Source: Sympetrum striolatum
Taxonomy: Eukaryota > Arthropoda > Insecta > Odonata > Libellulidae
Reading direction: 5' to 3'
DNA: 64,000 nt
Assembly: GCA_947579665.1 (NCBI GenBank)
Contig: CANPUZ010000046.1
Coordinates: 186,001 to 250,000 of the forward strand
Shown: positions 34,923-47,186 of the stretch, one piece after another
Position numbering within the stretch: the first letter of the stretch is position 1
How the letters are laid out: each line of letters opens with the position of its first letter
Position numbers and translations under genes: made by a program
Notes under the pieces: generated by a model
What the model was told of the DNA's origin: nothing
Databases searched by the model: none
Seen by the model: the letters and a program-made list of their open reading frames with translations, nothing else

Positions 34923-37900
34923 AATGATTTAATGCTTATGTAAGATAATTAGAAAATGAAAAAACAAGGAATGCCCTAACGAATTAGCTACAACCAAAGA
35001 AGGAAGAGAGTACTTTATGGATATTGAAATTTTGTACTGTTTAGTAAATCCTGCAATGATAACAAAATGTATCACAATGGGTTGTAAAGTTAAATGAAGA
35101 AGTTGCTTTGATTCAGGATAAATAAAATTGTCCAATAAATTGCTTTAAATTTGAATATATATTTAGAAGAAGAATGGGTGTTTGAATTATCAAAAGATAT
35201 TAATTTAAAAGTATATTCTATAAAAAGTAAAATTCAGGTCTTGAATCTAGATTCATCTCTGTGACTCCATCCAATCCCAATTATGTATAAATACTATATA
35301 ATCAATATGGTAATAAACCTTGGTTATCAATTGTTGAATTGATTAGTTAATATTAAATAATTAATAAAATAATTCACTTCTATTTACATGACAAAGATAA
35401 AGGATCATAACTGCTAATTAATCTAATAGTAAATCAAGGTAAATTCAAGTGCAAATATAGCAAGCTAAAGAGGCTACTGAGGAGGATAGAAACAGTACTT
35501 ATAATTGACCAAGCTATAAGGAGGATGACAGTTTTTGATCTAGCTGTGGTTTCTGTTAAAATGATCAATGACTTTGTAGCAAGTTATAAAACTAATAACT
35601 GGTCAATCTCTATTAATTGAAGTCAAATATTTTAATGAAATTATCATTGTGTTCTCCTTTTGAGTAGAGCTATCCACAGAAAGATATCTATTAGTCAATT
35701 GCAAATAATTATTATGAATAAGCGACTGAATAAATATATATGAAATTACTAGAATTACTAGAATCAAAATTCAAATACATGGCCTTCTTGGTTTTTGCCT
35801 TCATAAATGAATACATACACATAATATGCAAGCATAAACATTTTGACTTTTATCATAAGACTAATTTAATTAACAGGTTTTTTGCTTTACTGAAAGATTA
35901 CCTATTTACAATATTACCTCAATGGGAATCTTTAATGCACATGAATTGGAAGGAATACCTGCTTTATCACAGCAAGTAAAATGAAATAACTATTTTAAAT
36001 TTATTTTATGTTAACCTTCCCCAGTCCCTCAGTGATATTTCATTAAAGTAAGAAATTTAAGATTTTATTATGAACTTTAATCTTAGTAGTTTATTCAAAA
36101 AAGATTTCTCTATTTTTTATACCATCACTTGAGTGTGACCCTTAATTAGGTACCACTGACTCACCTTCATAAAATTATATATAAATTTATATTTACTATC
36201 ATAAAAGTGATATCTGAGAATACCCATAAGCTAGAATATTTAGGTGTTATGATGATTTATAAATATTTTCTAATAATTTCCACATTTATTTTCTTTGGTC
36301 GTTATATAATCATGCTCATTCCACAAACTACGCATGCTTAAAATAAAAGAAAATATTTCCACCAATCAATTTAAAGAGATTGTAAAATTGTAGTCCACCA
36401 CCATTCATTCATTAACAAACCATTCAACTCATTCATACCTTTCATTCTCATTCATCACTCAAACTAAAATCAATTATCTCGTTCCTATACAAACATATCC
36501 TGCAGCAAGAGAGCTCTCTCTATCATAACACTTTCTATATGTTCTAAGTAACTAACTGCTATACCTGTGCTATTTCCTAACACTCTTACCTAAATAAGAT
36601 AACCTATCTCTTATTCCTACGTATCATTCCTTTAACTAAGAATTCATTATGCACACCCAAACAAACCATTCACACAAATCATCAAAATACTCTATTACAG
36701 AATAAGCTAATAGAAAAGTGGAAATAATAGAAAAGAAAATAAAAGTGGAAATTATTCTAAATACTTTTACAATTAACAATTTCTCATTCAGCGAACATTT
36801 CTTATTCACTTATATCAATTTCTAAATTCTAATCTATATAAACAATTTGAAGCAAGTTTATTTAATATTGAGTAAACATAGATAAACATTTCCAATGTCA
36901 TACAAATTAATATGGGTTTTCTCAAACTTTAATCTTGGAAGTTTATTAAAAGTTACAATTTTGATTTGCTCTAACAGAAAGCAAATTGCTCAAATGAATG
37001 AATAAAAGAAGATTCTTAAGTAGATTCTAATAACACTTCTATAAAATTGGCATTTCCATATCAGAGATTAATTGCATTAAGTTTCAATCCATCCTCAAAG
37101 GTAAATTTATATTTATGGGCATTTTAAATATTATGAGCTATAACACATATGCTACTTATTTCTCATGAGGTGGAAACAATAGACCTTTTTTGAATTAAAA
37201 CATTTTATCTAATTTATAAACAATGGCTAAGAGGTAAGTAAATTTGATATAATAATGAATGTAAATATTAAATTAGCATCAAAGATTCCCATTCAATATA
37301 ACAGAGGCATATATTTAATTAATTACCAATTGTAGAGATTTTATTACCTATAAGATACACCTAAAGAACAATCAAAAGTGGCTGAATTAATAAGTAAAGC
37401 TCATTGCAAATCTAGATTTTAAGAATAACAATTAAAATTATTCTTAGTAAAGTTAAATATTAACCAATAAAAGTTTTATTATCTATGAATATACCTTGAT
37501 TTCAGGATTGAACTTATTTAAATTAATTTTTTGAGCATTCTAAAAATATCACGTTGAAGCAGTTAAATCACTTAATTTCAAAGTCTTTCTTGGTTTTGCT
37601 GAATTTAACAGATTCAGTTATTGGTTAAAAAAACGAAAAAGCAAGTGTATGATAAATTTGTGATAAAATTTAAAAATCAACTATCTTTGTCCACCACTGT
37701 GCGCAAGTTCAGACACTAGTTTGAAATATGGCAAGTGAATGAAATATTTAAAATTTGCTCCAAAAATGTAACTGAAGATTTTAATCCAAAGGAGCTAGAA
37801 TAATTTCTTCAAAAGAAATTGTAACACAGGAATTTAGAAAGCTATAAAGTACCAAAAATGTGTATACTAGGATTATTCTAGAATTAAGTCACAGAGATGA

Positions 37901-38669
37901 AATTTGGAATAATAATATGTTATGCTAAAAAACTATATGAATGAATGACAATCGCTTAGTAAATGCCAATGTTTTTATCTGTCCTTAAAATGAACAATTA
38001 AAAATTAAATCCTAATGAAAAGAAAGATCTCACTTAAAGTTGTTGAATACTAAGAGAATATGAGCTAAATGCAAATACATGCATCCAATACGTGATAAAT
38101 TCGAGAATTTGAAAATGGAGGATAAAAGGAGAAACTAGATGTGCCTAGAGTTTCAAAAGTGAGACTTTTGGAGTGGATAATTTAGATTCATTCACAATGT
38201 AACAGCTGAAGAGAGACTAGGAAACAGTAGGAATGATGCTGAATGAAAAGATGGGCAATAGACATGCAATATATTGAGAGGATGTACTGACAAAGCTAAA
38301 AACAAAACAAATGAAAAAAGTTATCATCAGATGTATATGCCAATGTTAAATGAAGAGGCAGAATCAATAGCAAGGCTTGGAGAACCTTTTTGTTTTGAAT
38401 TTTGTCCAAAAACACAATTCATGATAACCAAGTTCTGTGGCTTTCCGACACTAAGAAAATTGTCAAAGATTATTAAGTAATTCCTTTCAAAGGAATACGC
38501 AGCCACCAGGGTAAGGCTGCCACTGTAGGGTAAGGTAATGAAGGGACCGGTAACTAACTTTCGCGGAAAAATAAGTATCCCTTGATTAAGTTCACATTCG
38601 AAGGTTGATGCACCAGAGGTTTTTTTAAATGGAATACGTTCAATATAAATTATAGAAAAAAGGACTTAC
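34923..38669. other. No gene seen; possible intron
   Basis: Very AT-rich, with only short chance ORFs. It would be intron if the exons at 30322 and 38670 belong together. Confidence 0.4.
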
Positions 38670-38769
38670 TCCAAATGTCTCCCAAGTATCGTCACTTCTT
38701 CGTAGCAAAAACTGCAGAGACTGCCGAAATAGTGTTGTGGAGCTCTCAGTCATATCGGCGAGTCAATGC
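38670..38769 (-). CDS. Start-codon exon of an unknown minus-strand gene
   Basis: On the minus strand an acceptor (GTGCTTCTCAATTCGCAG) ends at 38770-38771. The exon has an in-frame TGA before the ATG at 38753-38751, then 28 codons, MTESSTTLFRQSLQFLLRRS followed by DDTWETFG, up to a GTAAGTCC donor (38662-38669). The in-frame stop upstream marks the ATG as the real start. A likely 5' UTR exon with a strong donor lies upstream at 39543-39665. The peptide is basic and amphipathic near its start, which could suit a mitochondrial targeting segment, but I recognise no family. It ends in phase 0. Confidence 0.5.
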
Positions 38770-39542
38770 CTGCGAATTGAGAAGCACAGCGATTAGTAAT
38801 AGGAATGAAGGAAAATTTCACATTGAATACCTGTATCTTTTCTTAAAATCGATTCAGCGATACTTTGTAAATTGGTAGAAATTAATGAAAGGAATTTAAC
38901 AATATAATCACCATAAATACCCGCGTTCCTCCGTCACAATTGGAAAATAACCATACGTTTTCAACGGCTACAGTGGACTGATTAAAGATAAATGCGATGT
39001 GCCGCCAATCATGACTCTCCCTTCTGTAATGAAATGAATTGTAAAGTTGTAATTCCAGTCTTAAATAAAGAATACAACGCAGCTGCGAACATCCTTTTGA
39101 AAATGAACCTCATACTCCCATATGACCAAAACGCACGACGCTACCCTACCGTTAAAAATGCTTAATAACTAGGAAACTTCAATTACCGTTGTATTGCACT
39201 GTCTTCCGGAGCTGAAAGGTTCGATCCCATTTCACCGTGCGAATACGAGGTGCATTAATGCAGGATATTGGGGTCTACGGGGAGACATTGCCCACGTTTT
39301 ACTCCAGCGAACTAACGATATTCCAGAAAGGAATCAAGATATACACTCCGATTTCCAAACAAACAGAACAAATTTAAGGTATTGATGAATCAATAAGTAA
39401 ATCAGACAATTAAATCCATCCACTATATCTAAATTGCTCGTTATCAAATATCCAAAAGCACTCAAATGAACGATTCATTCCGGTATCGACAGGAACACCA
39501 GACTAATTTACTTATTGAACGATGAAAATCGTAATAGCTTAC
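38770..39542. other. Probable intron
   Basis: Lies between the two exon candidates; a B-box-like GGTTCGATCCC near 39216 stands alone with no tRNA fold around it. Confidence 0.35.
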
Positions 39543-39665
39543 CTGCCAAACTTCGGGAATATACCCGTGAACGAGCTTTCGTTCCCTCCTCTGGAACTTC
39601 CCCTTCAGCCCGACTACACTCAACAACTCTCTTTCGAAGAATGATCGAGACACCGCAAGGACGAG
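39543..39665 (-). CDS. Candidate 5' UTR exon of the 38.7-kb gene
   Basis: The minus strand reads a GC-richer stretch ending TTTGGCAG followed by GTAAGC (39537-39542), a near-ideal donor. The 5' limit is unknown and set by composition. A frame is open through it, but the in-frame stop in the next exon makes it non-coding for that ATG. A CT-rich tract (rc of 39660-39700) lies upstream and could be core promoter. Confidence 0.35.
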
Positions 39666-40085
39666 TCTATTAAAGGGAAAGAGGGGAGGGGGGTGGTGAA
39701 ACAAAGACGATCGGTTTGCCGTCGTGAAAAATATTTAAAAACTATTTTAAAGTCAATTTACAATATAAAATTCAGGAATTAAAATAATTATGTTGGTTAG
39801 ACATTGAAAGAAATACTTTCCTAGAAGGTAAACGGTGTTATTTTATTCAAATGATTGAAAATAGTCTTACGCCGCAACCAGAGACATCTACCACTTGCAT
39901 TAAGATGCACGTGAAACGATATCGGCAGGTAGCTTCCGCACTATTCCAAATGTTTCGATTTGAAATTTCTATTTAAAAAATACAAACAATCATTTTTCGT
40001 TATTAAAGTATGTATAATCGGCGAAAGGTTGGATTACTATTAATTATTTATACGATTCCTCGTATCTATTTAATACTTTGACTTG
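39666..40085. other. No gene seen
   Basis: AT-rich beyond the G-rich tract at about 39675-39695. Confidence 0.4.
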
Positions 40086-40191
40086 ATCTTCCTTTAAATT
40101 AACTTAAAAAAAATTGTAAGTTATGGTAGCTAGTTATGGTAGATCTTCCTTTAAATTAACTTATAAATATAGTAAGTTATGGTAGCTAAGG
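40086..40191. repeat. Tandem repeat, two units of about 56 bp
   Basis: GATCTTCCTTTAAATTAACT starts at 40086 and again at 40143; both units end in AAGTTATGGTAGCTA. Confidence 0.85.
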
Positions 40192-41149
40192 ATGATTTAA
40201 GTTAAATCGCTCCTGCATGCATACGGATTATGGAAGTCTGCATATGGATCTGCATAGATTTGGAACTAATTTTCCTGAAACATATCCCGAAGCCTCACAT
40301 AAACAAAATTTCCTATTGTCACGTTCGCAATCAAAGCTATGATTTGCCGAATTTCAGACCAATTTGAGGTTTGTTGAAGTACGCGCGATGTATTATTACT
40401 GTCATTAAAACATGATTGATGCTGTGATCCATTTCTCTTTCCTTGCTTCATAGGTTTTGTTGATTTCTTACCATAGATTAGAACGTGTTGAGTGCAGGTG
40501 GGAATATTTAAGAAACTCATTGAAAATGCACTTTCGGAAGCCGAAATATTTGAAAGAAAGTGTAGCAGATCGAATTCTATGAAACCACGTAGGAGAGCCA
40601 GTATCTCTGACATGGCATGAATTGCAAATGCTGCCAACAAGAGATTACTTGAATTTGGGTAAATAACTTTACTTTCTCCTTGTTTAATTTAGACTTTGAC
40701 AAGAGAAGTGAAGCTCGGCGCCAAGCAACTGGTTTTCTTAGACGAGGAGCGATGCAGAAAGCTACATTTCAACAGCTTTTAAAGAGTGTCGCAGAGGCAT
40801 GAATCAGATGGAGCAGAGATTCACCTCTATAATAATTTTGATATTCCTTTTTCTCACAGAAGAAAATAGCGTAGCATGGAGGCGTTATCACTTCACCTTT
40901 AAGGTTATAATTGCCGATTTCTTAATCGTGGTCGTTTTCTTAGACTCAAATTTCGGAATTTCTTGCTTGAATAATAGTACAATTACGCTAAGAATATAGT
41001 GTTCTTTCTTGCTGTAGTCAATTCTTTTTATGCTACTCATAAATAGTCACGATCTGCTTCGATTAAATCAACATATAATTGCAGAACCCACGTCATTCTC
41101 ATTTCTTCCTAATTACGTTTAATAAAACGTCTCCAAGTTGAATGCCAAG
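40192..41149. other. No gene seen
   Basis: The ORFs at 40266-40640 (minus) and 40799-40999 (plus) have no recognised content. Confidence 0.4.
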
Positions 41150-41870
41150 GGTAGGGAAGTGGTGGTCGCCTTTAAAAAACGATCATTCTGAAAATCAACA
41201 ACCTCGGTGTGATGGGTTCGATGCCAGAAGGCTCTAAATTCACGATTTTTCCCATTTAAATGCATTGCTTTGATTTTCGGGAATTTCTAAGAAATACTTT
41301 CCGGATAGGTACAGAATCAAAACTGAAGGAGCCTACAAATCTGGTCATGATCTATCGAAAACATTGATGACTATCATAGAAATTATTCTGGATTCGATGC
41401 TAGGACGATGCAAAAATCTTCCATTTAAAATGTATTGATGTAGTTTGTCATTACTTTTGTTGATGCACTTATCGAAATGATAGGAAGTTCTTGCTTTGCT
41501 AGAAGATGTATATTAAGACTCGGCTTAAAAAAAATTTAGATGAGACCATGCTTTTCCTGGGTTCGATGCCAGAGCACATTACAATTTCTAACATAAGGAA
41601 TATATGTGAAAAGTAGGACGTCGTTTGAGGCAGTTGCAGCCAATATTTCTGCTTGAATTTTCACACAACGTTAGAGATGGTGAACTGCTGTTGTGCTGCA
41701 TAGGAAGTATCACCAGAGAGACCCGGGTTCAATGCCGGACGGATAAAATGCAGCGTATTTTAAGAATATTTTCAATCCATTTATTTCTTTTGAGGACCCG
41801 CTCGATATGATGCCGACTTGAAATTATTGTTATCGATGTGCTTGCGGTATGCAAGCAACATTTTACTCGT
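41150..41870 (+). repeat. Array 1 of ~170-bp modules with B-box-like motifs
   Basis: GG(T/A)TC(G/A)ATGC(C/T) occurs at 41215, 41390, 41560 and 41726, spacings 175, 170 and 166. Each is followed by similar text, such as CCATTTAAATGCATTG or AATATTTTCAATCCATT. The motif is close to a Pol III B box (GGTTCGANTCC) with G for T near the end. The modules differ enough to be an old array. A second array lies at 43530-44590. Confidence 0.75.
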
Positions 41871-43529
41871 ATATGCTACGCCGAACTACGCCGGCTACGT
41901 AGCTAGGACTCGCAACCGGAGGTAGTGGAAGGATTTATCCATGAGTCACCTGCACATGCTCGGATAGGAAGGTGGGCCATTCATCCAGTTACTAGTTGTG
42001 GATCCATTCGATTTAATTTGCGAAGTATGAGGACGGAGAGGTTGACCGCTGGAGGAGAAGGAGGGGAGACTTCACCCCACAGAGCCTTCCTACCGACATT
42101 TAGAGGAAGAAGTGTATTTACTTCAAGGCTGCTTGAAGTGCCATCGAAAAGTTTTATTCGATTTCGGAAATGGTTGGCTGCTTTTAATGGTTAGGATGCA
42201 GGTTCCTCACCGCTCGGCATCATTTTCTTTCGCTTAATTTTTTGAAAAAACCGTATTGAAATAGTAGAGATGCAAGAGGTATCGTAGAATTCTGTTATAT
42301 TTCCTCAACCGGCGTAAAATAAAGCAGCCGCTTGTCTGCTGACTCACGCTCTCCCTACAATGCCCCACTCGGTGAATTTCTACTTTAGGACTAGAAATTT
42401 ACCTTTAATTTTTAACTTAATCTGGGGTTATGGGGGCAATGCAGCGTTGCCATGACTCACCAGGTAGTTTCTATAGAAAACATAAAAACCTTAATTTTCA
42501 TCGTAGAACGTAGATCAAAAGACGTATGTACTTGTCTTAAGACGAAGAAATACGACGGATATATCAAATTGTTGTATATTGCAATTGTTTATAACTTTTC
42601 AAATCGTACTGAACGCCTTTATTTACCTCTCGTTTGATAAATGCAGATATCTGCTGATAAGTCGAGGTCCCTTATCAGTTCCGAGCTCGAGTCATAGGAA
42701 AAAACCGTGATAAAGCTGCAAAAACGGCGCCTAGGGATGGACCTTTAAAAAACCTCACTTAACTACCATAAACCTAATCTGGTTTCAACGTAATATTCAT
42801 ATTATAATGTTTTTAAAGGCATACACTATACCAAATGACTTATTGAAGAATAGGTATATCTCTGTTTAGTACTGCTGCGCCCAAATTTATTTGATTGACT
42901 TTTGATTTGGAATGTTTTCCTCTCTTCGGGAGATGCCGCGAACGAGTACAAATACGCGGCAGTTGCTAAGGCTAATAATCATCCCGAAATATAAATAAAC
43001 TGTCAGAGTGTGATTGAGATATAAGTGGAGAGTTCTTATCTAAGTCGGTGCTAAAGTTAACTGCGTTTGGTGACTTTTTCCGACTTAGTTTCTTGTGCTG
43101 ATTACGCTCCGTAATAAAAAGTGTTGTTTTTCGGATTACGAGAGTTGCTTAATTATCCCAGTACTATATCTTTTGAGAAAAGATTCATACCGATTTAAGG
43201 TATTTCACTAAGTCAATCAGGTGATGTTTTCGAAATAAAACTGTCTAAGGAACATTATTAATTACCTGATATGAAAGAATAAATTTTAACTCTATACATT
43301 CTTCGTATAATATGGTTGAACGTCACTGATTATTTATTTATTTATTTATTAAATTCTTACGGGATGAACCCACTTACATTAATGGAAATACAGAAGAGGA
43401 AATTATGTCATTATCTATTATATATAGATGCTTCTCCGGATTCATTCATATAGATACCTACATTGGTATATACATAGATAGGATACTAATTCACAGCCTA
43501 AACCGCAAGCGTCATTGACTTGAAATTTT
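41871..43529. other. No gene assigned; (TATT)n at 43330-43350
   Basis: A GC-richer patch at 41880-42240 has an 89-codon ORF (41925-42194) without features I recognise. A TTTA microsatellite lies at 43330-43350. Confidence 0.4.
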
Positions 43530-44590
43530 TACGACGTATTGGCCACAACGTGTAACCACCAGAGAAATTGAGATCTTGAAACTGTGTCATGGGTTCGATT
43601 CCAGAGGGCCCCAAAGTCCCGATTTTTTCCATTTAAATGCATTGCTTTGATTTTTTGGAATTTAATAAAAATACTTCCCCGATAGCTAGAGAAACAAAAC
43701 TCAAGGAGCCTATTTATATGGTTAGGATCTATCGAAAACATAAATGACTCTCACGGAAAATATCCTGAGTTTGATGCTAGGACGATGCAAATATCTGCCC
43801 TTTAAAATACATGAGAGTAATTTTTCATTATTTTATTTGATGCACTTATCGAAAAGATAGGAAGTTCGTGCTTCGCTAGAAGGTTTATGGTAAGAATCGG
43901 TTTAAGAAAAACAATTTCATAAGACCGTACTATTCCTGTGTTCGATGCCAGAGCACAATAACTTTTCTCTCATAAGGAATATAAGGGAAAAGTAGGACGT
44001 CGTTCGAGGCAGTTCCAGTCAATCTTTCTGCTTGAATTTTCGCACATAGTTAGAGATGGTGATTTTCTATTGTGTTGCATAGGAAATATCACCAGGCAGA
44101 CCCGGATTCGATGCCGGGCGGTAAATATGTCTCCCGTTTAAAGTACATTGGGTTAGTTTTCATTACTTTTTTGATGCACTTATTGAAATGATAGGATAGT
44201 TATTGCTTTGACAAAACATGTATATTAAGACTCGGTTTAAGAAAAAAATTAAATAAGACCATGCTGTTCCTGGGTTTGATGCCAGAGCACATTAAAATTT
44301 CTTACGTAAGGAATATATGAGAAAAGTAGGACGTCGTTTGAGGCAGTTGCAGCCTATTTCTGATTGAATTTTCACGCATAGTTAAAGATGGTGATCTTCT
44401 GTTGTGCTGCACAGTAAGTTTACCAGGAAGACCCGGGTTCGATGCCAGACGATTAAATTGCAGCGAATTTTAAGAAATTTTTCAATCCTTTTTTCTTCTT
44501 TTGAGGACCGTCCCGATATAAAGCCGTTATGAAATTTTTGTTGTCGATCTGCATGCAGTATGAAAGCTATATTTTACTCGTATATGTATA
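43530..44590 (+). repeat. Array 2 of ~170-bp modules with B-box-like motifs
   Basis: Motif positions: 43592 (here a perfect GGTTCGATTCC), 43768, 43939, 44104, 44273 and 44436, spacings 163-176. The last four form two copies of a 334-bp dimer (for example GAAAAGTAGGACGTCGTT at about 43988 and 44322). The first four match array 1 module by module, so a block of four moved or was copied as a unit, and then a dimer was duplicated. Confidence 0.8.
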
Positions 44591-44592
44591 TT

Positions 44593-44868
44593 TGTAGCAC
44601 GCTTTCGGTTATGCCGTAAGGCACTTGTTGCAGAAATAATCAACAGGAACCGAATGTTGCTTGGCTATTTATTCTTACTAAGTTTACAAGTCGCGAAAGC
44701 GGCGCAGATTTTAATACACAATCTTAAGTGGACTGCACTCTGTCGCTGCTTTGGAGAAGTAGAGGGGGCCAAAGCGTGGCCCCGTCTCCCGCCAAAAAAC
44801 AATTTCGCAGCGTCGTCCGGTTAGAGGCGGCACTAGGCGCGAAGCCGTCTGCTGCGGCCGCCACAGCA
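44593..44868 (-). repeat. 3' LTR of the gypsy-like element
   Basis: On the minus strand it starts TGCTGTGGCGG right after a GCCAGGGGG purine tract (44869-44877), holds an AATAAA signal (rc of 44668-44673), and ends GTGCTACA. Length 276 bp. Only one copy is in the window, so the ends are inferred. Confidence 0.6.
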
Positions 44869-44994
44869 CCCCCTGGCAGTAATTGCGTCTAAAAAATAAG
44901 AGAAAAAATGGTTAATATTTTTCAATAAATCGTTGAGGAAAATGGACTCTTCTGCCGGAGCGGGTTGACGCAGGCTGCCCAGATGAATCAGAAT

Positions 44995-45462
44995 GCGGCC
45001 CCTCGCGGTGATCTTCGTTGTCCGTCAAAACGATGCGGTTGCGTCTCTGAAGGCGGTGTGGAATTGTGGGCCATCGTCAGCTAGGATGTACGCCGGTTTC
45101 AAACGATTAAAAGACACGACGTCTTCCTTGTTTCCTCGCTTCCGAAAAAATGTTCTCTCCGCTCCAGGACTTCAAAGGGACCATCATACGGGGGTGGGAG
45201 ACTTGTTCTCACGGCATCATTGCGGATGAAAACGTGATTTGTCGTCCACAAGTCTTTGAAAACGAAGGTTTACGTTTTTCCGTGACTCGTTCCGGGGGTC
45301 GGGCGTAAGTGCCATCGTAATCTAGTGGCGTAGGATGTGATGTCCTCGTGGCGGGCCTGGTTCGAAGAATTCTCCAGGTAGGCGGAGGTTGCAGCCGTAA
45401 ACGAGATTTGCCGGTGTCGCTTTGATGTCTTCCTTCCACGCGGATTGGATGCCAAGTAGGAC
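44995..45462 (-). pseudogene. Gypsy-type integrase C-terminal part (broken)
   Basis: The minus strand gives LLGIQSAWKEDIKATPANLV then YGCNLRLPGEFFEP, the end of the integrase core, and further on a FKRLKPAYILADDGP block, which ends pol in many arthropod gypsy elements. Several frame changes lie between 45340 and 45090. It resumes exactly where LTR 45463-45887 ends. Confidence 0.8.
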
Positions 45463-45887
45463 TGTCGTAGTGCTGGCTACGACTGGTTCCCGCGAGGGAA
45501 TGAATAGGAAAACAGTCACGGTTCATACTCTATTTATTTGACATACCACTTACAGAGCAAAGGGGCGCCCTTAGCGGGTGGAGGAGGAGCGGGTGCGATG
45601 GTAAGGAGTGGCCGCTGAGGGCTATTGGTGCGGGTGCTTCCACGAAGTTGTTACAGGCCTTCCGCACGTCCCCTCGCGAGGACTAAACGGTCGATCTGGT
45701 GATTGAATGTCCTTTTCACACTTTGGCCACTCCTTATATACGGAAACAGGGCGGAGGTGGCGTCACTGCCCCCGAAGCCACCCCCTGTACCCTGTGACCC
45801 GACTGGGGGTGGGGCTACCGGAACCTCCCACGCTCTCGCCCTAGCCCAGATGCACTCCCGCTCATCCGACCAACTGTAACTCCAACA
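45463..45887 (-). repeat. LTR of the second element, with promoter and poly(A) signals
   Basis: On the minus strand it starts TGTTGGAGTTACAG and ends CACTACGACA (TG..CA). It contains TATATAAGG (rc of 45732-45740) and, about 200 bp later, AATAAA (rc of 45533-45538). Length 425 bp. U3-R-U5 order is therefore visible. Confidence 0.7.
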
Positions 45888-46185
45888 TCACCCCGTCAGC
45901 AAACGAGACCATGGGGTGGAGGGAGATGACGCAATGCTTAATCAAAAATAAACAAAAATATAAAATAAAAGGCAAAGAAACTAATATAAGGAAAAAATAT
46001 ATACAGCAAAATAAAAGAAATATATCCATTAGGCTCTTCCGTAAATAGTCTCAGAGTCCTTTAAATTCACAAACTTCAATCACTCTTTAAATTCAATGTT
46101 CACCACTCACGCATCACTAGAAAACTACTAACCTTAATCAAAAATAAACTTCACACAATTATCACAATCACTAGCCTAAAAAAAG

Positions 46186-46724
46186 TCACGAGGAACAATT
46201 GTTCCGTTCAAGTCCTGCGCCTTCAGAAGCGCCCTTTTTTTGTTTGTTCAATAACCGCTTTCGGCGGTTATGGTTTCTGCGCGATGGACTCACTCTTCTG
46301 GGGAGGGCCTTCTCCTGAAGCGGCCCGGCAGCGATGTCTTCGTGGACCTTGGGTGCCTCCGGTGGGGGAGGAATTCGGCAGTCCAACTCCTCCGTACTCT
46401 CTTCCCAGGTCAAGGTGAGGACATCCTGGTCCTCGTCTGATGAGTCGCCGAGTTCTCTTCCTGAGTTGGTGGCCTCCCCATTGGGACGTCGTCGTGCTCT
46501 GGCTCGCTGAACGCTGCCATCAGGTCTCTCCGCACCTTGTTGGGTTGCAAGAGGTAATCCCGGCAGGAGATGTATTTCCCGGGTGTCACGGGATGCTCCG
46601 GCGTCACCACTGGTCCCAAATCTTCCGGGCTTACAGGGCCAGGGGGCAACGGGTGGACCTCAAGCAGAGGGCTGCCAAAGATTTGTAGGCACCTTCTCCT
46701 AATGACCTTCTCCGTCGGTGCCAT
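46186..46724 (-). CDS. Unknown ORFs of the second LTR element
   Basis: Two overlapping minus-strand frames (46724-46410 and 46413-46186) are GC-rich and Pro/Glu/Arg-rich, for example SPEDLGPVVTPEHPVTPGKY and ELDCRIPPPPEAPKVHEDIA. A one-base shift near 46411 may separate them. I see no RT, integrase, protease or zinc-knuckle motif. Position before the LTR suggests a C-terminal pol or extra ORF of the element. Confidence 0.3.
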
Positions 46725-46736
46725 GCTGCCAGAAAT

Positions 46737-47122
46737 CGTCCGGACGATGAACCACCCTTCCAGGTAGCGATCGACCTAGGTTAGGCAGTACCTAAAACCG
46801 CGTGAATGAGGCAAAGGACCGACGATGTGGACGTATTCGAAGAAACGTGTCTTGTGATCTTCGCCCTTTGACACGGGATGCAGCTGCGTGCCTAATTTCT
46901 GCAGTCCTTGGTAATTGAAGGCCATACGTAGTGCTGTCAGGCCATCCTTACCGTCGTTCTGATGCTCGGGTGGGGGAGGTTGTGGACAGCGAGGAAGGCC
47001 TGCTTCCGGAGCTGTAGACGAAGAAAAGGCCTCGCCGTATGTGCGGAAACATCGCAGAAAAGCGGTGTTGTCGCACCTGGGAGAAGAATGTGTTTCAGTT
47101 GAAAAGATGTGGCGCCATGCAA
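46737..47122 (-). pseudogene. Gypsy-type integrase N-terminal and core start (broken)
   Basis: At 47122-46937 the peptide LRKQAFLAVHNLPHPSIRTT fits the HxxxH part of the H2C2 integrase zinc finger (HxLsHPGiR). At 46900-46737, YVHIVGPLPHSRGFRYCLT fits the first catalytic-Asp block of the core, with the Asp codon itself deleted (HI-D-VGPLP expected) and a stop after YCLT. Continuity ends near 46735, where the inserted element begins. Confidence 0.75.
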
Positions 47123-47186
47123 GATGCTCTGCAGCTCTTCATCCTCCGCTTGGACTACGTCTTAGAAAGAGGGGAGGGCGTTGACC

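Larger units (their letters stand above)
45463..46735 (-). mobile_element. Second LTR element inserted in the integrase gene
   Basis: The first element's integrase is split at 45462 and about 46735. The insert has an LTR at its minus-strand 3' end (45463-45887), then about 850 bp of internal DNA with two GC-rich minus-strand ORFs. Its other LTR is absent, so either a deletion removed the 5' part or the 46735 junction is secondary. Possible 5-bp target AGGAC lies at 45458-45462; its partner is not seen. Confidence 0.6.

Noticed and set aside
38500..38520. CCACCAGGGTAAGG as a CTCF-like site
   Set aside because: Only the first half resembles the motif; too weak.
39200..39232. GGTTCGATCCC B-box-like motif
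   Set aside because: No A box at the right distance and no tRNA fold around it.
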